Made by a program: the position numbers and the translations under genes
From: a bacterium
GTDB lineage: Bacteria > Cyanobacteriota > Vampirovibrionia > Gastranaerophilales > Gastranaerophilaceae
Assembly: GCA_017541465.1 (NCBI GenBank)
Contig: JAFXYZ010000014.1
Location: forward strand, 1-42,886
Length of the DNA: 42,886 nt
Direction: 5' to 3'
Part shown: positions 29,524 to 36,939 of the stretch, piece by piece
Layout of the letters: every line of letters starts with the position of its first letter
How positions within the stretch are numbered: position 1 is the first letter of the stretch
The notes under the pieces: model-generated
What the model was told of the DNA's origin: nothing
Seen by the model: the letters and a program-made list of their open reading frames with translations, nothing else
Databases searched by the model: none

Positions 29524-32025
29524 ATGACCGGAGATTGTTCGAGTGAATTATTTCACGATTTGTTAAAGGTTACAAAGCCCTATCGCTATATCGGGCATGA
29601 GTTTTTGTGCGCAAATAAAGATTTTGAGACGGCAAAATGCCGTATTGCTCTTGCGTTTCCCGATAAATATGAAATTGCGGTCAGCAACATCGGGCAAAAA
29701 CTCCTTTATGAAACCGTCAATTCTTCCCCTGATTTTATGGCGGACAGAGTCTATGCCCCTGATTTTGACTATTTAAAACAAATTGAGGAAAACCACAGAG
29801 GTCTGAAAACTCTTGAAACGGGGAGGAATGTTACTGATTTTGATCTTGTCGGTTTTTCTCTTCAGTATGAAATGAGTTATCCTACGATATTAAAGATGCT
29901 TGAACTCTTTGATATTCCGTTGAAACGATTTGACAGAGGAGAAAATATTCCTCTTGTCTATGCGGGAGGTCCTTGTTGTTTTAACCCTGAGCCGGTTTCC
30001 GATTTCTTCGATTTCTTTGTTGTCGGCGATGGTGATGAGGTTTTGCTCGAAATACTTCAAAAGTATTCCGAACTAAAGGAAAACGGGGTTAAGAGAGATG
30101 ATATTTTAAAAGCCCTGAGTGAAATTGATGGTGTTTATGTTCCTCTTTTTCCAAAGAAAACAAGAAAAAGTGTTTCACCCTTCAAAACTCTTCCTCTAAA
30201 ACATAAAACTCCTATCCCTTATTCCTCCTCCGTTCAGGACAGGGTTGTTGCGGAAATAAGACGCGGGTGTTCAAGAATGTGCCGTTTTTGTCAGTCAGGG
30301 CATATCCATCTTCCCGTCAGAGAGAGAAAAGCAAAGGACATAATTGAGTTTACCAAAGAGGCGGTTGATTTGACGGGCTATAATGAATGCTCACTTCTTT
30401 CTCTTGCTTCAAACGATTACACAAACATTTTGCCCGTTATTGAAGAATTAACCTCCTGTTTCAGGGATAAAAGGGTGTCTATCTCTCTTCCCAGCCAGAG
30501 AATTGATGCTTTTAACCTTGATTTAGCCAAACTTGTTGAATCAAACAGAAATAAATCGGTTACTCTCGCTATTGAAGCGGGCTCTCAGAGATTAAGAGAT
30601 GTCATAAACAAAAACATAACGGAACAGCAGATTATTGATACCCTTATGATGTGCTACAGGGAAGGAATATCGACCTTTAAACTCTATTTTATGCTCGGGC
30701 TTCCTACCGAAACCTTCTCCGACCTTGATGAGATGGTGGAGCTTCTCTCTAAAATAAGGTACAGCGCGCATGGGGTAAAAAACGAATATTCACTCAAAGA
30801 CAACATTAAATTAAATCTCTCTGTCAGTATCTTTGTGCCGAAAGCCTTTACCCCGTTCCAGTGGTGCGGTCAGGAGAGTGAGGAAAAATTACGGGAAAAG
30901 GTTAAATATTTGCTTGAAAAGGCGAAACCTCTAAAAAACGTCAAAATCAATTACCACGACTTTGTTATATCGAAGTTTGAAGCATATTTTGCGCGCGGTG
31001 ACAGGCGATTAAACGATTTTATTTATGCACTCTATAAAAAAGGTGTTTACCTGGCAAGCTGGGGTGAAAATGTTGATAAAGAACTCTGGCACGCGACAGC
31101 AGAGGAACTGGGTATGCCGATTGATGAAGCCGTTCAGAGAGAGATACCGCTCTCGGAAGAACTTCCATGGCACAATATAGACTGCGGTGTTGATGATGAG
31201 TGGTTTAAAGAGCAATACAGACTTGCTATGAAAGACCAAAAATCGGATAGTTGCGAGATGCACTGCGTTAACTGTGGTGTCTGCAAAAAATACCCCGGGA
31301 TGAAATCAGCGGATGAACCCTATCAGGCGCAAAAATGTGAAATTAAACCGCTGAAACCTTCTGATGAGCGGCATTATTACAGATTAAAACTCACAAAAGA
31401 AGGTATTTTAAGATTTATATCACACCTTGACTGGCAAAATACTCTTCTGAAGGCTTTTAACAGAAGTAATTTAAGATTTTGTTATTCTCAGGGGTTTAAT
31501 CCGACACCCAAAATTTCACTCGGAATTGCGCTTCCTATCTTTATTGAGAGCAAATGCGAGCTTATTGATATTTGTTTAGAGGAAGATTTAGAGGAAGAAG
31601 AAGTTTTTTCAAAATTAAAAAATACTTTCCCCGAAGGGATAAATTTAATTTCTGTCAAAAAATGTTTAAAAAAGCCCGAACCTCTTGATTTAGAAGCCTA
31701 TTGGGCAAGGTACGAATACAAAATATTTTCTGAGGGGGTTTCAAAAAATGAACATTTGTTGTATATTAAAGATGTTATTACTTCCCAAGATGAAATTTTA
31801 ATGGAGAAGGTTAACAAAAAAGGTGTTAGTAAACTTATTAATATAAAAAAGTCAATCAGGACTGTTGAGGTAGAGGGCGAAAGTTTGTTCCTTGAGCTCA
31901 AGGTAGGGCAGCTTGGTGACATTCCTCAGGTTAAGGCTGACGAGGTAATTAAGGTCATCGATGGCGCTGTTGATTACAAAATCACAAGATTACAGTTCCT
32001 TGACGAACAACTTAATGAGTTATAA
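29524..32025 (+). CDS. B12-binding radical SAM protein fused to a DUF2344 domain
   Basis: An 833-residue protein. Residues about 15-190 form a B12-binding-like domain (YAPDFDYLKQIEENH, VGFSLQYEMSYPTIL, VYAGGPCCFNPEP). Residues 230-480 are a radical SAM domain with EIRRGCSRMCRFCQSGH (C-x3-C-x2-C), as in the TIGR03960 family. The C-terminal 220 residues match the DUF2344/TIGR03936 pattern (RLKLTKEGILRFISHLDWQN, RFCYSQGFNPTPKISLGIAL). A Cys cluster (CEMHCVNCGVCKKY) lies between them. In many bacteria these two domains are encoded next to RNase E/G and ribosomal protein genes, and here too RNase E/G follows after 21 bp. The substrate is unknown; an RNA- or ribosome-related modification is inference. 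Start chosen at ATG 29524. Confidence 0.88.
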   Translation: MTGDCSSELFHDLLKVTKPYRYIGHEFLCANKDFETAKCRIALAFPDKYEIAVSNIGQKLLYETVNSSPDFMADRVYAPDFDYLKQIEENHRGLKTLETGRNVTDFDLVGFSLQYEMSYPTILKMLELFDIPLKRFDRGENIPLVYAGGPCCFNPEPVSDFFDFFVVGDGDEVLLEILQKYSELKENGVKRDDILKALSEIDGVYVPLFPKKTRKSVSPFKTLPLKHKTPIPYSSSVQDRVVAEIRRGCSRMCRFCQSGHIHLPVRERKAKDIIEFTKEAVDLTGYNECSLLSLASNDYTNILPVIEELTSCFRDKRVSISLPSQRIDAFNLDLAKLVESNRNKSVTLAIEAGSQRLRDVINKNITEQQIIDTLMMCYREGISTFKLYFMLGLPTETFSDLDEMVELLSKIRYSAHGVKNEYSLKDNIKLNLSVSIFVPKAFTPFQWCGQESEEKLREKVKYLLEKAKPLKNVKINYHDFVISKFEAYFARGDRRLNDFIYALYKKGVYLASWGENVDKELWHATAEELGMPIDEAVQREIPLSEELPWHNIDCGVDDEWFKEQYRLAMKDQKSDSCEMHCVNCGVCKKYPGMKSADEPYQAQKCEIKPLKPSDERHYYRLKLTKEGILRFISHLDWQNTLLKAFNRSNLRFCYSQGFNPTPKISLGIALPIFIESKCELIDICLEEDLEEEEVFSKLKNTFPEGINLISVKKCLKKPEPLDLEAYWARYEYKIFSEGVSKNEHLLYIKDVITSQDEILMEKVNKKGVSKLINIKKSIRTVEVEGESLFLELKVGQLGDIPQVKADEVIKVIDGAVDYKITRLQFLDEQLNEL

Positions 32026-32046
32026 TAGAGAGTTTAGAGGAATTTT

Positions 32047-33786
32047 ATGTCAAAAGCAATTATAGTAGCGGAAAGAGACAACATCGCAGCGGTTATGGAG
32101 GATGGAAAAATCTCCGAATTTTTCGTTCACAGAGGAGAAATTCTTTTGAATGACGTTTATCTTGCGACTGTTGATAACGTGCTTCCGAGTATTGATGCCG
32201 CATTTATCAATGTCGGCTCTGATAAAATGGGATTTTTGCACGCGAACGATGCAATAGGAAAAGGAAGTTTGAAGGATAAACTTTCACCTAAACAAAAAAT
32301 TATCGTTCAGGTTATAAAAGAACCGACAGGGCATAAAGGTCCTAAAGTTACTACTGCTCTGAGCCTTCCGGGAAGATTTCTTGTGCTTATGCCGTCTGAA
32401 CCCGGAATTAACGTCAGCAGAAAAATCGTTTCAAACAAGGAACGTGCAAGACTTAAATCTATTATCAGTCTGATTAAGCCCGTAGGACTTGGCGTTATCG
32501 TCAGAACCGAGGCTGAAGGTCAGTCTGATGCCGATATTCAGGAGGATATGGAAATTCTTCTTGAAAAATGGAACAGTATTATAACCGCAGCAGAAACAAG
32601 ACAGGCCCCGAGTCTTTTATACAGAGACCAGGATCTTCTCTACCGTGTTATGAGAGAAGCCTGCGATGAAGAGGTTGAGGAAATCGTTCTTGATACTCCT
32701 TACGGCATGCACAGAGCCCAGCAGATTTTACAAAACTGGAATATGAACAAGAATATTGCGGTAAACGTCTATAAAGGAACAGAGCCCCTTTTGGTTGCCG
32801 CAGGTGTCGTTAAAGAAATTAAAAATGCACTTCATACAAAAGTTAATCTTCCTTCGGGCGGTTATCTTTTCATTCAGACAACTGAAGCGCTTACAGTCGT
32901 TGACGTAAACAGCGGTAAATTCATAAGCTCTGCAACCCAGGACGAAACAATTTTAAAAACAAATCTTGAAGCAGTTCACGAAATTGCCCGCCAGTTAAGG
33001 CTCAGAAACATCGGTGGTATGATTATCATCGACTTTATCGATATGATGAACCGTAACGATAAACTCGCTATTATGGAGGAAATGGAGCTTGCGCTTGAAA
33101 AAGATAAGGCTAAACCTCAGGTCGGACAACTCTCTGATTTAGGTCTTGTTGAGCTTACAAGACACAGACAGGGCCAAAGTCTTGCCGAAATCTTCAGCAA
33201 AAAATGTCCTCACTGCCAGGGAACAGGCTATATCGCTGATGACCTAACCTTCTCAGCGCCCGTTTCAGAGGGTGAGTTTAGGGCAAAGGCTTCTAAATTA
33301 AAGACTTCCGTTCAGCAGGTTAAAAAGCAAAATAACAAATTCAATAATAATAAACCTCTGTTTAATAACCAGGAAACACCTGAAGCTGAACAACAGTCTG
33401 AAGAAACAGAAAATAAACAGGCTGAAACAGAACAACAGCCTGAGAACAAAAGCAATAATCAGAATAATCAAAACAGAAAAAACAACAAATTTAACAGAAA
33501 CAATAAATTCAACAAAAACAGAAGGAATAATGAAGTCCCTCAGGAAAATGAGCCCGCAGAACCCAAACAGGAGGTTAAGGAAGAACCGGCTGAAGAGCCC
33601 GTAAAACCTACTGAAGAACCGAAATCGGTTGAAGAGCCTAAAATAGTTGAAGAGCCTAAAACAGTTGAAGCAGCGGTTGAAGGAAAAACAGAAACAAAGA
33701 AGAAAACAACCAAAGCCAAAACAACAGGGGCAAAACGCGGCAGAAAGCCTAAAAAAGCGGAAGAGGAACCAAAAGCAGATGAATAA
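32047..33786 (+). CDS. Ribonuclease E/G family endoribonuclease with low-complexity tail
   Basis: A 579-residue protein. The N-terminal half is a complete Rne/Rng catalytic core: S1-like domain (DVYLATVDNVLPSIDAAFIN), a 5'-sensor region, the DNase I-like catalytic part (TVVDVNSGKF and IIIDFIDMMN with the metal-binding Asp residues), and the zinc link CPHCQGTG. After about residue 415 the sequence turns into a hydrophilic tail rich in Asn, Gln, Glu and Lys (NNQNNQNRKNNKFNRNNKF, then PKSVEEPKIVEEPKTVE) and ends in a basic KRGRKPKK stretch. In RNase E, such tails bind RNA, membrane or degradosome partners. It lies between the radical SAM gene and a membrane protein gene whose start overlaps its end. 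Confidence 0.92.
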   Translation: MSKAIIVAERDNIAAVMEDGKISEFFVHRGEILLNDVYLATVDNVLPSIDAAFINVGSDKMGFLHANDAIGKGSLKDKLSPKQKIIVQVIKEPTGHKGPKVTTALSLPGRFLVLMPSEPGINVSRKIVSNKERARLKSIISLIKPVGLGVIVRTEAEGQSDADIQEDMEILLEKWNSIITAAETRQAPSLLYRDQDLLYRVMREACDEEVEEIVLDTPYGMHRAQQILQNWNMNKNIAVNVYKGTEPLLVAAGVVKEIKNALHTKVNLPSGGYLFIQTTEALTVVDVNSGKFISSATQDETILKTNLEAVHEIARQLRLRNIGGMIIIDFIDMMNRNDKLAIMEEMELALEKDKAKPQVGQLSDLGLVELTRHRQGQSLAEIFSKKCPHCQGTGYIADDLTFSAPVSEGEFRAKASKLKTSVQQVKKQNNKFNNNKPLFNNQETPEAEQQSEETENKQAETEQQPENKSNNQNNQNRKNNKFNRNNKFNKNRRNNEVPQENEPAEPKQEVKEEPAEEPVKPTEEPKSVEEPKIVEEPKTVEAAVEGKTETKKKTTKAKTTGAKRGRKPKKAEEEPKADE

Positions 33787-34198
33787 ATTTAGGAATAATA
33801 TTCTTTCATTTTTTGCATCCTGCCCTCTGTTCTTCGGTTTAAACAGGGCGCTTGGTGAGGTTGAAATCGATATGATTGACCTCGAGCATGAAAATATTCC
33901 CGAAATGGAGCCCGAGATGATGCCTGACCTTCCTCAGATTCAGGAGGTCGAAAATAACGTAGCCCAGAGCGCAACGGCATTCTTTAACGAACACACTCTT
34001 CTTGCGATAATTGCTATTTTGGTGATTGTTCTTCTCGTTGTCTTTGGAGTGATTTTATTTTTGGCAAAAGGCAAAAGAACACCTGTTTCAAGTGCTAACA
34101 AAACAACAGATACTGTCTTGAAAGATGACGCAAAAAACACAAAAGATATAGCTTCTGCGGTAAAATCTTTTCTGATAAGAACTGAGATTATCCGATAA
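33779..34198 (+). CDS. Small membrane protein of unknown function overlapping the RNase E/G end
   Basis: A 139-residue protein from ATG 33779, overlapping the last 8 bases of the RNase gene. AGAGGA lies 11 bases upstream; the open frame extends further upstream but only inside the RNase tail. A hydrophobic N-terminus (ILSFFASCPLFFGLNRALG) may be a signal peptide or anchor. An acidic linker (DLEHENIPEMEPEMMPDLPQ) leads to a strong membrane helix at about residues 77-105 (LLAIIAILVIVLLVVFGVIL), then a polar tail. The overlap suggests coupled translation with the RNase. No family recognised. It converges with engB, overlapping its end by 11 bases. Confidence 0.62.
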   Translation: MNKFRNNILSFFASCPLFFGLNRALGEVEIDMIDLEHENIPEMEPEMMPDLPQIQEVENNVAQSATAFFNEHTLLAIIAILVIVLLVVFGVILFLAKGKRTPVSSANKTTDTVLKDDAKNTKDIASAVKSFLIRTEIIR

Positions 34199-34784
34199 TT
34201 TCAGGTGTAAATTTTGATATTTCTTCTTCGAGCGCTTTTATGAAGGGTGCGTTTAGTTGTTTGTTTACGGCTGAAAACGGGTAGGCTTTAAAACCAAGAG
34301 ATAGCGAAAAATCGTTTATTGTTTTTTCTGTCTTTGACGTTGAGATTTTATCTGCTTTGGTGACCGCTACAATGCAGTTTTTGTTGTTTGCCTTTATCCA
34401 TTCGTTCATCTGTAAATCATTTTTCTGCAGAGGAAGTCTTGCATCGACAAGATGAATAAGGCAGATTAAATCCCGCCTTTGTAAAAGGTAGTTTTCAAGA
34501 TTTTTCTGCCATTCGTTTTGTATTTGCGCCGAAACTTTTGCGTAGCCGTAGCCCGGAAGGTCAGCGAAAATGAAACTGTCATTTATGTTAAAGTAGTTTA
34601 TTAATCTTGTTTTTCCGGGGACATTACTCGTTTTTGCCAGTTTAGAGTTGTTTGCGATTGCGTTAATCAGTGAAGATTTGCCGACATTTGACCTGCCGAT
34701 AAGCGCAAATTCGGGCAGATTAAAAACAGGGCTTGCCTTCAGCGAAGGGGCGCTAATTATGTATTTCGCTTTTGTTATTTTCAT
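34188..34784 (-). CDS. engB: Ribosome biogenesis GTPase EngB (YsxC/YihA)
   Basis: A 198-residue TRAFAC GTPase. G1 is GRSNVGKSSLINAI, G2/switch I contains SNVPGKTRLINYF, G3 is DLPGYGYAKV, G4 is TKAD and G5 lies near FSAVNK. Length and order match EngB, which acts in assembly of the large ribosomal subunit. The start is ATG 34784, with only a weak ribosome binding site; the gene's first 32 bases overlap the end of the small ORF upstream, so it may depend on translation of that ORF. Confidence 0.94.
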   Translation of the reverse strand: MKITKAKYIISAPSLKASPVFNLPEFALIGRSNVGKSSLINAIANNSKLAKTSNVPGKTRLINYFNINDSFIFADLPGYGYAKVSAQIQNEWQKNLENYLLQRRDLICLIHLVDARLPLQKNDLQMNEWIKANNKNCIVAVTKADKISTSKTEKTINDFSLSLGFKAYPFSAVNKQLNAPFIKALEEEISKFTPEIIG

Positions 34785-35001
34785 TTTTGATTTTCTGCCT
34801 GTGAAGTACGCACGAGAGAAGGTTATAAACCTTTTCGTTGTTATAAACCGTTATTTCGGTGACATTATCGTTAATATTGACATCAATGGGGATAGCCTGG
34901 GCAAAAATATTCGCTTCAACATGCACAACACGAATAGGGCGGTGTTGAATTATGCTCAGGGGCGCTGCCAAAAATATTTCAAATGTCTTAAAAATATTCA
35001 T
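34753..35001 (-). CDS. Small ORF overlapping engB, unknown function
   Basis: An 82-residue ORF directly upstream of engB, overlapping it by 32 bases in another frame. The protein is a plausible small beta-rich domain (RPIRVVHVEANIFAQAIPID, VTEITVYNNEKVYNLL) with a basic tail. There is no Shine-Dalgarno sequence, but TTGGAA-17-TATTAT stands exactly 6 bases before the ATG, so transcription would start at the ATG itself. That promoter could equally serve engB alone, so whether the ORF is translated is uncertain. Confidence 0.5.
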   Translation of the reverse strand: MNIFKTFEIFLAAPLSIIQHRPIRVVHVEANIFAQAIPIDVNINDNVTEITVYNNEKVYNLLSCVLHRQKIKNENNKSEIHN

Positions 35002-35036
35002 ATATTAATAATAACAAATCAAAATACTTTTTCCAA
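35002..35036 (-). promoter_or_regulatory. Leaderless-type promoter before the small ORF and engB
   Basis: On the minus strand: TTGGAA (35031-35036), 17-base spacer, TATTAT (35008-35013), then 6 bases and ATG at 35001. The predicted +1 is the A of the ATG. Confidence 0.55.
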
Positions 35037-35063
35037 CAAAAGAATGAATTTGTATTTTAATTA

Positions 35064-36836
35064 TTACAATTTCTGAACTCTTGCTTTTGCGTAGTTCACA
35101 TATTCCGCATTTTCGTTTGTGATATTGTGTTCGCTGCTCAGATAAAGGTTATAATATTTCTTTGCCTCCTGGGTTTCTCCAAGGTTATCGTAAGCAATAG
35201 CAAGCAGGTAATTAACGAAAATAAACTGAGGGTTAAGGTTCTTTGCCCTCATAAATTCGTTTATGGCTGCGCCGTAGTTGTTCATATTCCCGTAAGTGAG
35301 CCCCTTATAATAGTAGGCGGTATAGTTTTCAGGCTCTATTTTGATTATTTTATTCAGAATAGATAGTGTTTCTTCATAATTCTGGGTATCAAAAGCACTG
35401 AAGGCTTCATCAAACAAATCATCAATCTTCTGTCCCTTTAATTTCTTTGACAACTGAATGATTTTTTTGTTATTGGGCTCAAGTCTGAGTGCATTGTTGA
35501 TATACTTTCTTGCGGTTTCTATATCGTTATTATCCGAGAAATATTTTGCAAAACTATAGTAAACCTCTGCATTTTCGGGGTACATTGTCATCGCTCTGTT
35601 CAGATAACTCAAAGCCTTTGTGTTATCACCCATGCCTGCATAACTGTTTGCAAGTCCCAAAAGTGTTTCAACCGAATCAGGGTTCTTTGATTTTTCGTAT
35701 ATCTTTATCGCGTCATCATACTTTCCGCTGAGCGCCAAATCTCTTGCACCCTTTAATCTTTCACCCGAAAATCCTGCTGCAACAAGGTTATATCTTGAAA
35801 TATCCTCTTCTGAATCCAAAAGTCTTTTTGATTTTTCAAGATAGTTTTTCGCCATCTGGTAGTCGCCGTTTTCGGCATAGCCTTCTGCTGCGGTTAAATA
35901 AAGATCAACGTTTTCAGGGTTATAATTCTCTGAATTTTGTATCATTTTCCCTGCAACATCGTATTCTCTTATTTTAATCATTTTTGAAATAAGAATATCA
36001 TACCCCTTTTCAACCGAAATACCTCTGTTCTTCGGAAGAAGAGTGTTGATAATTACTTCATCCGATGCGTTTTGCTGGTCTAAAATTCTGAAAAGAAGTG
36101 CAGTAACTTCAGTTGTGTATTTGTTCATCATCAATAGCTGTCTGCAGTCTTTTTCAACTTCTTTTATATTGCCTTGTTTAACCAGTATTTTTGCTCTGTA
36201 ATAGAGCGCTTCATAGTCTGACGGGAATTTCTGCACCTGTTCATTTAAAAGCTCAAAGGCTTTTGTTGTATCACCGTTGATGTAATACATTTTCCCGAGC
36301 AGAGAGGTGTATTTGGCAGGGCTGAGGTCTTTTGCTTTTGCTATATAACTGATAGCGCCGTCTCTGTCCCCTTTAATCAGTATTATAGAGCCCATAAGTG
36401 CATATATATCAGCATTTGCCGTTGAACTATTTATTTCCTCCTCAAGTGATGACTGAACAGAATTGAGGTAACTTATATTTTCATAACTCAGAGCCGCTCT
36501 GCTGCCGTTAGACGAGATATAATATTCGGTTAGTATATTTACGGCTTGTCTGTATCTTCCTGCGGATAAACTCTCTCTGAACGCGTCTGCGGCATAGTCT
36601 ATATTGCCCTTATCTTCAAGAAACTGTTTATAAATATCAACCGAATTGTATGCACCCTGAATATTTGATTTTGTGTTAAAGGTGTTTCTCATTATAGAAC
36701 TTCCCGATGAAATTCCCGACTGCATAGGTCGGACCATTGAGCTTCCCGATACCATAGGAGTTGAAACAATTGCACTGCCGTAAGCGAATGAGCCTATTGA
36801 TAATAACGATACAACTACTAAAATACTCTTTTTCAT
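35064..36836 (-). CDS. Secreted or periplasmic TPR-repeat protein
   Basis: A 590-residue protein with an N-terminal signal peptide (MKKSILVVVSLLSIGSFAYG, cleavage near YGS-A), a Ser/Met/Gly-rich stretch of about 40 residues and then many TPR units (AVNILTEYYISS, ALYYRAKILVKQG, TLLGLANSYAGMGDNTKAL, AYYYKGLTYGNMNNYGAAI). AAGGGAT serves as ribosome binding site. TPR proteins in the envelope often assist surface structures or secretion. Because it lies next to two TpsA genes and is read in the same direction, a link with surface assembly is possible but unproven; a terminator separates them. Confidence 0.85.
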   Translation of the reverse strand: MKKSILVVVSLLSIGSFAYGSAIVSTPMVSGSSMVRPMQSGISSGSSIMRNTFNTKSNIQGAYNSVDIYKQFLEDKGNIDYAADAFRESLSAGRYRQAVNILTEYYISSNGSRAALSYENISYLNSVQSSLEEEINSSTANADIYALMGSIILIKGDRDGAISYIAKAKDLSPAKYTSLLGKMYYINGDTTKAFELLNEQVQKFPSDYEALYYRAKILVKQGNIKEVEKDCRQLLMMNKYTTEVTALLFRILDQQNASDEVIINTLLPKNRGISVEKGYDILISKMIKIREYDVAGKMIQNSENYNPENVDLYLTAAEGYAENGDYQMAKNYLEKSKRLLDSEEDISRYNLVAAGFSGERLKGARDLALSGKYDDAIKIYEKSKNPDSVETLLGLANSYAGMGDNTKALSYLNRAMTMYPENAEVYYSFAKYFSDNNDIETARKYINNALRLEPNNKKIIQLSKKLKGQKIDDLFDEAFSAFDTQNYEETLSILNKIIKIEPENYTAYYYKGLTYGNMNNYGAAINEFMRAKNLNPQFIFVNYLLAIAYDNLGETQEAKKYYNLYLSSEHNITNENAEYVNYAKARVQKL

Positions 36837-36888
36837 GCCTATCCCTTAATAAAACTAACCAATGATTATATTGTAGCATAACATAAAA

Positions 36889-36917
36889 AAAAGGGATAAG
36901 TTTTTCTTATCCCTTTT
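36889..36917 (-). terminator. Terminator of the first TpsA gene
   Basis: GGGATAAG (36893-36900) and CTTATCCC (36906-36913) extended by A/T pairs, with T8 following on the minus strand. Confidence 0.85.
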
Positions 36918-36939
36918 GTCTGTTTATATTTTGAATTTA

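Noticed and set aside
33647-33778. Upstream extension of the small membrane protein gene
   Set aside because: The extension is the out-of-frame reading of the Lys-rich RNase tail; the ATG at 33779 has a ribosome binding site and a plausible hydrophobic N-terminus.
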